Below are positions 1-14,180 of a DNA stretch of 64,000 bases, piece after piece (the first letter of the stretch is position 1; each line of letters opens with the position of its first letter). The stretch comes from Bombus terrestris (taxonomy: Eukaryota > Arthropoda > Insecta > Hymenoptera > Apidae), in the NCBI RefSeq assembly GCF_910591885.1, contig NW_025963606.1, forward strand, positions 248,001 through 312,000. The letters are read 5' to 3'. The notes below the pieces were generated by a model, which saw only the letters and a list, made by a program, of their open reading frames with translations, did not search any database and had not been told where the DNA came from. Both the position numbers and the translations under genes were made by a program.

Positions 1-2640
1 ACCGTTGGACATCGTTGGACAACGTGGGACAACGTGGGACAACGTGGGACAACGTGGGACAACGTGGGACAACGTGGGACAACGTGGGACAACGTGGGAC
101 AACGTGGGACAACGTGGGACATCGTTGGACACCGTGGGACAACGTGGGACACCGTTGGACATCGCTGGACACCGTTGGACATCGTTGGACACCGTGGGAC
201 AACGTGGGACAACGTGGGACAACGTGGGACAACGTGGGACAACGTGGGACAACGTGGGACAACGTGGGACAACGTGGGACAACGTGGGACAACGTGGGAC
301 AACGTGGGACAACGTGGGACAACGTGGGACAACGTGGGACAACGTGGGACATCGTGGGACAACGTGGGACAACGTGGGACAACGTGGGACAACGTGGGAC
401 AACGTGGGACAACGTGGGACATCGTTGGACACCGTTGGACACCGTGGGACAACGTGGGACAACGTGGGACAACGTGGGACAACGTGGGACAACGTGGGAC
501 AACGTGGGACAACGTGGGACAACGTGGGACAACGTGGGACAACGTGGGACAACGTGGGACAACGTGGGACACCGTTGGACATCGTTGGACACCGTGGGAC
601 AACGTGGGACAACGTGGGACAACGTGGGACAACGTGGGACAACGTGGGACACCGTTGGACATCGTTGGACACCGTGGGACAACGTGGGACAACGTGGGAC
701 AACCTGGGACACCGTTGGACACCGTTGGACACCGTTGGACACCGTTGGACATCGTTGGACACCGTGGGACAACGTGGGACAACGTGGGACAACGTGGGAA
801 ACCATGGAACAACGTGGGACAACGTGGGACACCGTTGGACATCGTTGGACAACGTGGGACAACGTGGGACAACGTGGGACAACGTGGGACAACGTGGGAC
901 ACCGTTGGACACCGTGGGACACCGTTGGACACCGTTGGACATCGTTGGACACCGTGGGACAACGTGGGACAACGTGCGACAGCGTGGGACAACGTGGGAC
1001 AACGTGGGACAACGTGGGACAACGTGGGACAACGTGGGACAACGTGGGACAACGTGGGACAACGTGGGAAACCATGGAACAACGTGGGACAACGTGGGAA
1101 ACCATGGAACAACGTGGGACAACGTGGGACACCGTTGGACATCGTTGGACATCGTTGGACACCGTGGGACAACGTGGGACAACGTGGGAAAACGTGGGAC
1201 AACGTGGGACACCGTTGGACATCGCTGGACACCGTTGGACATCGTTGGACACCGTGGGACAACGTGGGACAACGTGGGACAACGTGGGACAACGTGGGAC
1301 AACGTGGGACAACGTGGGACAACGTGGGACAACGTGGGACAACGTGGGACATCGTGGGACAACGTGGGACAACGTGGGACAACGTGGGACAACGTGGGAC
1401 ATCGTTGGACACCGTTGGACACCGTGGGACAACGTGGGACAACGTGGGACAACGTGGGACAACGTGGGACAACGTGGGACAACGTGGGACAACGTGGGAC
1501 AACGTGGGACAACGTGGGACAACGTGGGACAACGTGGGACAACGTGGGACATCGTGGGACAACGTGGGACAACGTGGGACAACGTGGGACAACGTGGGAC
1601 AACGTGGGAAACCATGGAACAACGTGGGACAACGTGGGACACCGTTGGACAACGTGGGACAACGTGGGACAACGTGGGACAACGTGGGACAACGTGGGAC
1701 AACGTGGGACACCGTTGGACAACGTGGGACAACGTGGGACAACGTGGGACAACGTGGGACAACGTGGGACAACGTGGGACACCGGTGGACATCGTTGGAC
1801 ACCGTGGGACAACGTGGGACAACGTGGGACAACGTGGGACAACGTGGGACAACGTGGGACAACGTGGGACAACGTGGGACAGCGTGGGACACCGTTGGAC
1901 ATCGTTGGACACCGTGGGACAACGTGGGACAACGTGGGCCAACCTGGGACACCGTTGGACACCGTTGGACACCGTTGGACACCGTTGGACATCGTTGGAC
2001 ACCGTGGGACAACGTGGGACAACGTGGGACAACGTGGGAAACCATGGAACAACGTGGGACAACGTGGGACACCGTTGGACATCGTTGGACAACGTGGGAC
2101 AACGTGGGACAACGTGGGACAACGTGGGACAACGTGGGACAACGTGGGACAACGTGGGACAACGTGGGACAACGTGGGACCACGTGGGACACCGTTGGAC
2201 ACCGTTGGACACCGTTGGACACCGTTGGACATCGTTGGACAACGTGGGACAACGTGGGACAACGTGGGACAACGTGGGACAACGTGGGACATCGTGGGAC
2301 AACGTGGGACAACGTGGGACAACGTGGGACAACGTGGGACATCGTTGGACACCGTGGGACAACGTGGGACACCGTTGGACATCGCTGGACACCGTTGGAC
2401 ATCGTTGGACACCGTGGGACAACGTGGGACAACGTGGGACAACGTGGGACAACGTGGGACAACGTGGGACAACGTGGGACAACGTGGGACAACGTGGGAC
2501 AACGTGGGACAACGTGGGACAACGTGGGACAACGTGGGACAACGTGGGACAACGTGGGACAACGTGGGACATCGTGGGACAACGTGGGACAACGTGGGAC
2601 AACGTGGGACAACGTGGGACAACGTGGGACAACGTGGGAC
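1..2640 (+). repeat. Domain I, proximal segment
   Basis: Mostly A/G runs broken by short C/T-T/T groups. The variant AACCTGGGAC at 701, 1941 and 2871 always lies exactly 100 bp upstream of an N unit (801, 2041, 2971). The second and third copies also share AACGTGGGCC just before it (1931, 2861), so the 1.93-2.05 and 2.86-2.98 kb blocks are copies 930 bp apart. N units 1071 and 1101 are only 30 bp apart, a spacing seen again only at 41579/41609. The N at 1101 starts the first complete 120-bp module ending in ATCGCTGGAC (1221). A single CACGTGGGAC (a palindromic E-box) is at 2181. Confidence 0.85.
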
Positions 2641-3800
2641 ATCGTTGGACACCGTTGGACACCGTGGGACAACGTGGGACAACGTGGGACAACGTGGGAC
2701 AACGTGGGACAACGTGGGACGTCGTGGGACAACGTGGGACAACGTGGGACAACGTGGGACAACGTGGGACAACGTGGGACACCGTTGGACATCGTTGGGC
2801 ACCGTGGGACAACGTGGGACAACGTGGGACAACGTGGGACACCGTGGGACAACGTGGGACAACGTGGGCCAACCTGGGACACCGTTGGACACCGTTGGAC
2901 ACCGTTGGACACCGTTGGACATCGTTGGACACCGTGGGACAACGTGGGACAACGTGGGACAACGTGGGAAACCATGGAACAACGTGGGACAACGTGGGAC
3001 ACCGTTGGACATCGTGGGACAACGTGGGACAACGTGGGACAACGTGGGACAACGTGGGACATCGTTGGACACCGTTGGACACCGTGGGACAACGTGGGAC
3101 AACGTGGGACAACGTGGGACAACGTGGGACAACGTGGGACAACGTGGGACAACGTGGGACAACGTGGGACATCGTGGGACAACGTGGGACAACGTGGGAC
3201 AACGTGGGACAACGTGGGACGTCGTGGGACAACGTGGGACAACGTGGGACAACGTGGGACAACGTGGGACAACGTGGGACACCGTTGGACATCGTTGGAC
3301 ACCGTGGGACAACGTGGGACAACGTGGGACAACGTGGGACACCGTTGGACACCGTTGGACACCGTTGGACACCGTTGGACACCGTTGGACATCGTTGGAC
3401 ACCGTGGGACAACGTGGGACAACGTGGGACAACGTGGGACAACGTGGGACAACGTGGGACAACGTGGGACAACGTGGGACACCGTGGGACATCGTGGGAC
3501 AACGTGGGACAACGTGGGACAACGTGGGACAACGTGGGACATCGTTGGACACCGTTGGACACCGTGGGACAACGTGGGACAACGTGGGACAACGTGGGAC
3601 AACGTGGGACAACGTGGGACAACGTGGGACAACGTGGGACAACGTGGGACATCGTGGGACAACGTGGGACAACGTGGGACAACGTGGGACAACGTGGGAC
3701 GTCGTGGGACAACGTGGGACAACGTGGCACAACGTGGGACAACGTGGGACAACGTGGGACACCGTTGGACATCGTTGGGCACCGTGGGACAACGTGGGAC
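2641..3800 (+). repeat. About 490-bp tandem higher-order repeat
   Basis: GTCGTGGGAC occurs at 2721, 3221 and 3701 (spacings 500 and 480). In each case T/T or its derivative follows exactly 70 bp later (2791, 3291, 3771). The first and third copies carry the shared change ATCGTTGGGC, the middle one does not. A T/T, C/T, C/G trio heads the repeats at 2641, 3061 and 3541. This is the clearest short-period tandem expansion in Domain I. A fourth GTCGTGGGAC at 5451 marks a dispersed relative. Confidence 0.85.
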
Positions 3801-5450
3801 AACGTGGGACAACGTGGGACACCGTTGGACACCGTTGGACACCGTTGGACACCGTTGGACACCGTTGGACATCGTTGGACACCGTGGGACAACGTGGGAC
3901 AACGTGGGACAACGTGGGAAACCATGGAACAACGTGGGACAACGTGGGACACCGTTGGACATCGTCGGACAACGTGGGACAACGTGGGACAACGTGGGAC
4001 AACGTGGGACAACGTGGGACAACGTGGGACACCGTTGGACACCGTGGGACACCGTTGGACACCGTTGGACATCGTTGGACACCGTGGGACAACGTGGGAC
4101 AACGTGGGACAACGTGGGACAACGTGGGACACCTTTGGACATCGCTGGACACCGTTGGACTTCGTTGGACACCGTGGGACAACGTGGGACAACGTGGGAC
4201 AACGTGGGACAACGTGGGACAACGTGGGACAACGTGGGACAACGTGGGACAACGTGGGACAACGTGGGACATCGTGGGACAACGTGGGACAACGTGGGAC
4301 AACGTGGGACAACGTGGGACATCGTTGGACACCGTTGGACACCGTGGGACAACGTGGGACAACGTGGGACAACGTGGGACAACGTGGGACAACGTGGGAC
4401 AACGTGGGACAACGTGGGACAACGTGGGACATCGTGGGACAACGTGGGACAACGTGGGACAACGTGGGACATCGTGGGACAACGTGGGACAACGTGGGAC
4501 AACGTGGGACAACGTGGGACAACGTGGGACACCGTTGGACATCGTTGGACACCGTGGGACAACGTGGGACAACGTGGGACAACGTGGGACACCGTTGGAC
4601 ACCGTTGGACACCGTTGGACACCGTTGGACACCGTTGGACATCGTTGGACACCGTGGGACAACGTGGGACAACGTGGGACAACGTGGGAAACCATGGAAC
4701 AACGTGGGACAACGTGGGACACCGTTGGACATCGTCGGACAACGTGGGACAACGTGGGACAACGTGGGACAACGTGGGACAACGTGGGACAACGTGGGAC
4801 AACGTGGGACAACGTGGGACAACGTGGGACAACGTGGGACAGCGTGGGACAACGTGGGACAACGTGGGACAACGTGGGACATCGTGGGACAACGTGGGAC
4901 AACGTGGGACAACGTGGGACACCGTTGGACACCGTTGGACACCGTTGGACACCGTTGGACATCGTTGGACACCGTGGGACAACGTGGGACAACGTGGGAC
5001 AACGTGGGAAACCATGGAACAACGTGGGACAACGTGGGACACCGTTGGACATCGTTGGACATCGTTGGACACCGTGGGACAACGTGGGACTACGTGGGAC
5101 ACCGTTGGACATCGCTGGACACCGTTGGACATCGTTGGACACCGTGGGACAACGTGGGACAACGTGGGACAACGTGGGACAACGTGGGACAACGTGGGAC
5201 AACGTGGGACAACGTGGGACAACGTGGGACAACGTGGGACACCGTGGGACAACGTGGGACAACGTGGGACAACGTGGGACAACGTGGGACATCGTTGGAC
5301 ACCGTTGGACACCGTGGGACAACGTGGGACAACGTGGGACAACGTGGGACAACGTGGGACAACGTGGGACAACGTGGGACAACGTGGGACAACGTGGGAC
5401 ATCGTGGGACAACGTGGGACAACGTGGGACAACGTGGGACAACGTGGGAC
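3801..5450 (+). repeat. Domain I segment with N plus 40-bp ATCGTCGGAC modules
   Basis: N units at 3921 and 4691 each have ATCGTCGGAC exactly 40 bp downstream (3961, 4731), giving a 770-bp spacing. N at 5011 instead leads to TACGTGGGAC (5091) and ATCGCTGGAC (5111), a 100-bp version of the ATCGCTGGAC module. Rare single variants ACCTTTGGAC (4131) and TTCGTTGGAC (4161) occur close together. TACGTGGGAC at 5091 creates one of the few stop triplets on the minus strand. Nothing else but ordinary units is present. Confidence 0.85.
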
Positions 5451-8400
5451 GTCGTGGGACAACGTGGGACAACGTGGGACAACGTGGGACAACGTGGGAC
5501 AACGTGGGACACCGTTGGACATCGTTGGACACCGTGGGACAACGTGGGACAACGTGGGACAACGTGGGACACCGTTGGACACCGTTGGACACCGTTGGAC
5601 ACCGTTGGACACCGTTGGACATCGTTGGACACCGTGGGACAACGTGGGACAACGTGGGACAACGTGGGAAACCATGGAACAACGTGGGACAACGTGGGAC
5701 ACCGTTGGACATCGTCGGACAACGTGGGACAACGTGGGACAACGTGGGACAACGTGGGACAACGTGGGACAACGTGGGACACCGTTGGACACCGTGGGAC
5801 ACCGTTGGACACCGTTGGACATCGTTGGACACCGTGGGACAACGTGGGACAACGTGGGACAACGTGGGACAACGTGGGACAACGTGGGACAACGTGGGAC
5901 TACGTGGGACAACGTGGGACAACGTGGGACAACGTGGGACAACTTGGGACATCGTGGGACAACGTGGGACAACGTGGGACAACGTGGGACAACGTGGGAC
6001 ACCGTTGGACAACGTGGGACACCGTTGGACATTGTTGGACACCGTGGGACAACGTGGGACAACGTGGGACAACGTGGGACATCGTGGGACAACGTGGGAC
6101 AACGTGGGACAACGTGGGACAACGTGGGACAACGTGGGACAACGTGGGACAACGTGGGAAACCATGGAACAACGTGGGACAACGTGGGACACCGTTGGAC
6201 ATCGTTGGACATCGTTGGACACCGTGGGACAACGTGGGACAACGTGGGAAAACGTGGGACAACGTGGGACACCGTTGGACATCGCTGGACACCGTTGGAC
6301 ATCGTTGGACACCGTGGGACAACGTGGGACAACGTGGGACAACGTGGGACAACGTGGGACAACGTGGGACATCGTTGGACACCGTTGGACACCGTGGGAC
6401 AACGTGGGACAACGTGGGACAACGTGGGACAACGTGGGACAACGTGGGACAACGTGGGACAACGTGGGACAACGTGGGACAACGTGGGACAACGTGGGAA
6501 ACCATGGAACAACGTGGGACAACGTGGGACACCGTTGGACATCGTTGGACATCGTTGGACACCGTGGGACAACGTGGGACAACGTGGGAAAACGTGGGAC
6601 AACGTGGGACACCGTTGGACATCGCTGGACACCGTTGGACATCGTTGGACACCGTGGGACAACGTGGGACAACGTGGGACAACGTGGGACAACGTGGGAC
6701 AACGTGGGACAACGTGGGACAACGTGGGACAACGTGGGACAACGTGGGACAACGTGGGACAACGTGGGACATCGTGGGACAACGTGGGACAACGTGGGAC
6801 AACGTGGGACAACGTGGGACATCGTTGGACACCGTTGGACACCGTGGGACAACGTGGGACAACGTGGGACAACGTGGGACAACGTGGGACAACGTGGGAC
6901 AACGTGGGACAACGTGGGACAACGTGGGACAACGTGGGACAACGTGGGACAACGTGGGACAACGTGGGACAACGTGGGACATCGTGGGACAACGTGGGAC
7001 AACGTGGGACAACGTGGGACAACGTGGGACTACGTGGGACACCGTTGGACATCGTTGGACAACGTGGGACACCGTTGGACATCGTTGGACACCGTGGGAC
7101 AACGTGGGACAACGTGGGACACCGTTGGACACCGTTGGACATCGTTGGACACCGTGGGACAACGTGGGACAACGTGGGACAACGTGGGAAACCATGGAAC
7201 AACGTGGGACAACGTGGGACACCGTTGGACATCGTTGGACAACGTGGGACAGCGTGGGACAACGTGGGACAACGTGGGACAACGTGGGACAACGTGGGAC
7301 AACGTGGGACACCGTTGGACACCGTGGGACACCGTTGGACACCGTTGGACATCGTTGGACATCGTTGGACACCGTGGGACAACGTGGGACAACGTGGGAC
7401 AACGTGGGACAACGTGGGACACCGTTGGACATCGTTGGACATCGTGGGACAACGTGGGACAACGTGGGACAACGTGGGACAACGTGGGACAACGTGGGAC
7501 ACCGTTGGACATCGTTGGACACCGTGGGACACCGTGGGACAACGTGGGACAACGTGGGACAACGTGGGACAACGTGGGACAACGTGGGAAACCATGGAAC
7601 AACGTGGGACAACGAGGGACACCGTTGGACATCGTTGGACAACGTGGGACAACGTGGGACAACGTGGGACAACGTGGGACAACGTGGGACAACGTGGGAC
7701 ACCGTTGGACACCGTGGGACACCGTTGGACACCGTTGGACATCGTTGGACATCGTTGGACACCGTGGGACAACGTGGGACAACGTGGGACAACGTGGGAC
7801 AACGTGGGACACCGTTGGACATCGTTGGACATCGTTGGACATCGTGGGACACCGTTGGACATCGTTGGACATCGTTGGACACCGTTGGACACCGTTGGAC
7901 AACGTGGGACATCGTGGGACAACGTGGGACATCGTGGGACAACGTGGGACAACGTGGGACACCGTTGGACACCGTGGGACACCGTTGGACACCGTTGGAC
8001 ACCGTTGGACATCGTTGGACATCGTTGGACATCGTGGGACACCGTTGGACATCGTTGGACATCGTTGGACACCGTTGGACATCGTTGGACACCGTGGGAC
8101 AACGTGGGACAACGTGGGACAACGTGGGAAACCATGGAACAACGTGGGACAACGTGGGACACCGTTGGACATCGTCGGACAACGTGGGACAACGTGGGAC
8201 AACGTGGGACAACGTGGGACAACGTGGGACAACGTGGGACAACGTGGGACACCGTTGGACACCGTGGGACACCGTTGGACACCGTTGGACATCGTTGGAC
8301 ACCGTGGGACAACGTGGGACAACGTGGGACAACGTGGGACAACGTGGGACAACGTGGGACAACGTGGGACAACGTGGGACAACGTGGGACAACGTGGGAC

Positions 8401-8780
8401 AACGTGGGACATCGTGGGACAACGTGGGACAACGTGGGACAACGTGGGACAACGTGGGACACCGTTGGACAACGTGGGACACCGTTGGACATTGTTGGAC
8501 ACCGTGGGACAACGTGGGACAACGTGGGACAACGTGGGACATCGTGGGACAACGTGGGACAACGTGGGACAACGTGGGACAACGTGGGACAACGTGGGAC
8601 ACCGTTGGACACCGTTGGACACCGTTGGACACCGTTGGACATCGTTGGACACCGTGGGACAACGTGGGACAACGTGGGACAACGTGGGAAACCATGGAAC
8701 AACGTGGGACAACGTGGGACACCGTTGGACATCGTTGGACATCGTTGGACACCGTGGGACAACGTGGGACAACGTGGGAA
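5451..8780 (+). repeat. Long-range duplication, copy 1 (partner 40869-43919)
   Basis: Barcodes here recur in the same order about 35 kb downstream: N/ATCGTCGGAC at 5671/5711 (41079/41119), ATTGTTGGAC 6031 (41449), N 6161 (41579), N/ATCGCTGGAC 6501/6621 (41609/41729), TACGTGGGAC 7031 (42149), N 7191 (42309), AGCGTGGGAC 7251 (42369), AACGAGGGAC 7611 (42729), N/ATCGTCGGAC 8131/8171 (43259/43299), ATTGTTGGAC 8491 (43629), N 8691 (43829). The offset is 35,118 bp across 7031-7611 and changes by single units elsewhere. The 310 bp between the N at 6161 and the next at 6501 is missing from the partner. GTCGTGGGAC at 5451 aligns with T/G at 40869. Beyond 8780 the two copies diverge. Confidence 0.88.
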
Positions 8781-10250
8781 AACGTGGGACAACGTGGGAC
8801 ACCGTTGGACATCGCTGGACACCGTTGGACATCGTTGGACACCGTGGGACAACGTGGGACAACGTGGGACAACGTGGGACAACGTGGGACAACGTGGGAG
8901 AACGTGGGACAACGTGGGACAACGTGGGACAACGTGGGACAACGTGGGACAACGTGGGACAACGTGGGACATCGTGGGACAACGTGGGACAACGTGGGAC
9001 AACGTGGGACACCGTTGGACATCGTTGGACAACGTGGGACAACGTGGGACAACGTGGGACAACGTGGGACAACGTGGGACAACGTGGGACAACGTGGGAC
9101 AACGTGGGACAACGTGGGACAACGTGGGACACCGTTGGACACCGTTGGACATCGTTGGACACCGTGGGACAACGTGGGACAACGTGGGACAACGTGGGAC
9201 AACGTGGGACAACGTGGGACAACGTGGGAAACCATGGAACAACGTGGGACAACGTGGGACACCGTTGGACATCGTTGGACATCGTTGGACACCGTGGGAC
9301 AACGTGGGACAACGTGGGAAAACGTGGGACAACGTGGGACACCGTTGGACATCGCTGGACACCGTTGGACATCGTTGGACACCGTGGGACAACGTGGGAC
9401 AACGTGGGACAACGTGGGACAACGTGGGACAACGTGGGACAACGTGGGACAACGTGGGACAACGTGGGACAACGTGGGACATCGTGGGACAACGTGGGAC
9501 AACGTGGGACAACGTGGGACAACGTGGGACATCGTTGGACACCGTTGGACACCGTGGGACAACGTGGGACAACGTGGGACAACGTGGGACAACGTGGGAC
9601 AACGTGGGACAACGTGGGACAACGTGGGACAACGTGGGACATCGTGGGACAACGTGGGACAACGTGGGACAACGTGGGACATCGTGGGACAACGTGGGAC
9701 AACGTGGGACAACGTGGGACAACGTGGGACAACGTGGGACACCGTTGGACATGGTTGGACACCGTGGGACAACGTGGGACAACGTGGGACAACGTGGGAC
9801 ACCGTTGGACACCGTTGGACACCGTTGGACACCGTTGGACACCGTTGGACATCGTTGGACACCGTGGGACAACGTGGGACAACGTGGGACAACGTGGGAA
9901 ACCATGGAACAACGTGGGACAACGTGGGACACCGTTGGACATCGTCGGACAACGTGGGACAACGTGGGACAACGTGGGACAACGTGGGACAACGTGGGAC
10001 AACGTGGGACAACGTGGGACAACGTGGGACATCGTGGGACAACGTGGGACAACGTGGGACAACGTGGGACATCGTGGGACAACGTGGGACAACGTGGGAC
10101 AACGTGGGACACCGTTGGACACCGTTGGACACCGTTGGACACCGTTGGACATCGTTGGACACCGTGGGACAACGTGGGACAACGTGGGACAACGTGGGAA
10201 ACCATGGAACAACGTGGGACAACGTGGGACACCGTTGGACATCGTTGGAC
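8781..10250 (+). repeat. Domain I segment with AACGTGGGAG marker
   Basis: AACGTGGGAG at 8891 is followed by seven A/G units, T/G, three A/G, C/T, T/T, ten A/G, C/T, C/T, T/T and C/G. The same unit-by-unit order recurs from 37329, so about 270 bp is shared at an offset of 28,438 bp. N at 9231 heads a full 120-bp module (ATCGCTGGAC at 9351). N at 9901 heads a 40-bp ATCGTCGGAC module (9941). ATGGTTGGAC at 9751 is a one-off variant. Confidence 0.82.
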
Positions 10251-10960
10251 ATCGTTGGACACCGTGGGACAACGTGGGACAACGTGGGACACCGTTGGAC
10301 ATCGCTGGACACCGTTGGACATCGTTGGACACCGTGGGACAACGTGGGACAACGTGGGACAACGTGGGACAACGTGGGACAACGTGGGACAACGTGGGAC
10401 AACGTGGGACAACGTGGGACAACGTGGGACAACGTGGGACAACGTGGGACAACGTGGGACAACGTGGGACACCGTTGGACAACGTGGGACACCGTTGGAC
10501 ATCGTTGGACACCGTGGGACAACGTGGGACACCGTTGGACATCGTTGGACACCGTGGGACAACGTGGGACAACGTGGGACAACTTGGGACACCGTTGGAC
10601 ACCGTTGGACACCGTTGGACACCGTGGGACAACGTGGGACAACGTGGGACACCGTTGGACATCGCTGGACACCGTTGGACATCGTTGGACACCGTGGGAC
10701 AACGTGGGACAACGTGGGACAACGTGGGACAACGTGGGACAACGTGGGACAACGTGGGACAACGTGGGACAACGTGGGACAACGTGGGACAACGTGGGAC
10801 ACCGTTGGACAACGTGGGACACCGTTGGACATCGTTGGACACCGTGGGACAACGTGGGACACCGTTGGACATCGTTGGACACCGTGGGACAACGTGGGAC
10901 AACGTGGGACAACTTGGGACACCGTTGGACACCGTTGGACACCGTTGGACACCGTTGGAC
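10251..10960 (+). repeat. 330-360 bp tandem duplication
   Basis: Two adjacent copies run ATCGCTGGAC (10301 and 10661), an A/G run, then a C/T-T/T-C/G pattern ending in AACTTGGGAC (10581 and 10911) and three C/T units. The offset is 360 bp at the left and 330 bp at the right because the A/G run is three units shorter in the second copy. This is a clear local unequal-exchange product. Confidence 0.87.
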
Positions 10961-12120
10961 ATCGTTGGACACCGTGGGACAACGTGGGACAACGTGGGAC
11001 AACGTGGGACAACGTGGGACAACGTGGGACATCGTGGGACAACGTGGGACAACGTGGGACAACGTGGGACAACGTGGGACACCGTTGGACATCGTTGGAC
11101 ACCGTGGGACAACGTGGGACAACGTGGGACAACGTGGGACACCGTTGGACACCGTTGGACACCGTTGGACACCGTTGGACATCGTTGGACACCGTGGGAC
11201 AACGTGGGACAACGTGGGACAACGTGGGAAACCATGGAACAACGTGGGACAACGTGGGACACCGTTGGACATCGTTGGACATCGTTGGACACCGTGGGAC
11301 AACGTGGGGCAACGTGGGAAAACGTGGGACAACGTGGGACACCGTTGGACATCGCTGGACACCGTTGGACATCGTTGGACACCGTGGGACAACGTGGGAC
11401 AACGTGGGACAACGTGGGACAACGTGGGACAACGTGGGACAACGTGGGACAACGTGGGACAACGTGGGACAGCGTGGGACAACGTGGGACACCGTTGGAC
11501 AACGTGGGACACCGTTGGACATCGTTGGACACCGTGGGACAACGTGGGACAACGTGGGACAACGTGGGAAACCATGGAACAACGTGGGACAACGTGGGAC
11601 ACCGTTGGACATCGTTGGACAACGTGGGACAACGTGGGACAACGTGGGACAACGTGGGACAACGTGGGACAACGTGGGACACCGTTGGACACCGTGGGAC
11701 ACCTTTGGACACCGTTGGACATCGTTGGACACCGTGGGACAACGTGGGACAACGTGGGACAACGTGGGACAACGTGGGACAACGTGGGACAACGTGGGAC
11801 AACGTGGGACAACGTGGGACAACGTGGGACAACGTGGGACAACGTGGGACACCGTTGGACAACGTGGGACACCGTTGGACATCGTTGGACACCGTGGGAC
11901 AACGTGGGACAACGTGGGACAACGTGGGACAACGTGGGACAACGTGGGACACCGTTGGACATCGTTGGACATCGTTGGACATCGTGGGACACCGTTGGAC
12001 ATCGTTGGACATCGTTGGACACCGTTGGACACCGTTGGACAACGTGGGACATCGTGGGACAACGTGGGACAACGTGGGACAACGTGGGACAACGTGGGAC
12101 ACCGTTGGACACCGTGGGAC
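10961..12120 (+). repeat. End of Domain I
   Basis: N at 11231 has a full 120-bp ATCGCTGGAC module (11351), with AACGTGGGGC at about 11301 as a private change. N at 11571 leads to ACCTTTGGAC at 11701 inside a C/T, C/G, x, C/T, T/T, C/G context. That exact context recurs at 13951, 26230 and 31819. From 11951 the block C/T, T/T, T/T, T/G, C/T, T/T, T/T, C/T, C/T, A/G, T/G appears; close copies start at 7811, 15901, 18101, 21301, 42939, 43989 and 48849, with slightly altered ones at 14191 and 17071. Confidence 0.82.
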
Positions 12121-12470
12121 ACCGTTGGACACCGTTGGACACCGTTGGACATCGTTGGACATCGTTGGACATCGTGGGACACCGTTGGACATCGTTGGAC
12201 ATCGTTGGACACCGTTGGACATCGTTGGACACCGTTGGACATCGTTGGACATCGTTGGACATCGTGGGACACCGTTGGACATCGTTGGACATCGTTGGAC
12301 ACCGTTGGACATCGTTGGACACCGTTGGACATCGTTGGACATCGTTGGACATCGTGGGACACCGTTGGACATCGTTGGACATCGTTGGACACCGTTGGAC
12401 ATCGTTGGACATCGTTGGACATCGTTGGACACCGTTGGACACCGTTGGACACCGTTGGACATCGTTGGAC
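12121..12470 (+). repeat. T-rich block with 90-bp (9-unit) sub-repeat
   Basis: Almost only C/T and T/T units. The isolated T/G unit recurs at 12171, 12261 and 12351, exactly 90 bp apart, marking three tandem copies of a nine-unit block. Two such copies are also present at 14411 and 14501. Because these units have GTTGG instead of GTGGG, the block interrupts the G-quadruplex motif that covers most of the window. Confidence 0.87.
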
Positions 12471-14180
12471 ACCGTGGGACAACGTGGGACAACGTGGGAC
12501 AACGTGGGACAACGTGGGACAACGTGGGACATCGTGGGACAACGTGGGACAACGTGGGACAACGTGGGACAACGTGGGACAACGTGGGACACCGTTGGAC
12601 ACCGTGGGACACCGTTGGACACCGTTGGACATCGTTGGACACCGTGGGACAACGTGGGACAACGTGGGACAACGTGGGACAACGTGGGACATCGTGGGAC
12701 AACGTGGGACAACGTGGGACAACGTGGGACAACGTGGGACATCGTGGGACAACGTGGGACAACGTGGGACAACGTGGGACATCGTGGGACAACGTGGGAC
12801 AACGTGGGACAACGTGGGACAACGTGGGACAACGTGGGACACCGTTGGACACCGTTGGACACCGTTGGACACCGTTGGACATCGTTGGACACCGTGGGAC
12901 AACGTGGGACAACGTGGGACAACGTGGGAAACCATGGAACAACGTGGGACAACGTGGGACACCGTTGGACATCGTTGGACATCGTTGGACACCGTGGGAC
13001 AACGTGGGACAACGTGGGACAACGTGGGACAACGTCGGACAACGTGGGACAACGTGGGACATCGTGGGACAACGTGGGACAACGTGGGACAACGTGGGAC
13101 AACGTGGGACAACGTGGGACACCGTTGGACACCGTGGGACACCGTTGGACAACGTTGGACATCGTTGGACACCGTGGGACAACGTGGGACAACGTGGGAC
13201 AACGTGGGACAACGTGGGACATCGTGGGACAACGTGGGACAACGTGGGACAACGTGGGACAACGTGGGACAACGTGGGACAACGTGGGACAACGTGGGAC
13301 ATCGTGGGACAACGTGGGACAACGTGGGACAACGTGGGACAACGTGGGACAACGTGGGACATCGTGGGACAACGTGGGACACCGTGGGACAACGTGGGAC
13401 AACGTGGGACATCGTGGGACAACGTGGGACAACGTGGGACAACGTGGGACATCGTGGGACAACGTGGGACAACGTGGGACAACGTGGGACAACGTGGGAC
13501 ACCGTTGGACACCGTTGGACACCGTTGGACACCGTTGGACATCGTTGGACACCGTGGGACAACGTGGGACAACGTGGGACAACGTGGGAAACCATGGAAC
13601 AACGTGGGACAACGTGGGACACCGTTGGACATCGTTGGACAACGTGGGACAACGTGGGACAACGTGGGACAACGTGGGACAACGTGGGACAACGTGGGAC
13701 AACGTGGGACAACGTGGGACAACGTGGGACACCGTTGGACACCGTGGGACACCGTTGGACACCGTTGGACATCGTTGGACACCGTGGGACAACGTGGGAC
13801 AACGTGGGACAACGTGGGACAACGTGGGACAACGTGGGACAACGTGGGACAACGTGGGACAAGGTGGCACAACGTGGGACAACGTGGGACATCGTGGGAC
13901 AACGTGGGACAACGTGGGACAACGTGGGACACCGTTGGACACCGTGGGACACCTTTGGACACCGTTGGACATCGTTGGACACCGTGGGACAACGTGGGAC
14001 AACGTGGGACAACGTGGGACAACGTGGGACAACGTGGGACAACGTGGGACAACGTGGGACAACGTGGGACAACGTGGGACAACGTGGGACAACGTGGGAC
14101 AACGTGGGACACCGTTGGACATCGTTGGACACCGTGGGACAACGTGGGACAACGTGGGACAACGTGGGACAACGTGGGAC
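12471..14180 (+). repeat. Start of Domain II
   Basis: N at 12931 is followed exactly 100 bp later by AACGTCGGAC (13031), the first of the class that typifies Domain II. N at 13591 is in a different context. 13171-13500 is one of the longest stretches in which every unit has GTGGG (33 units). AAGGTGGCAC at 13861 is a unit with two changes seen nowhere else. ACCTTTGGAC lies at 13951. Confidence 0.82.
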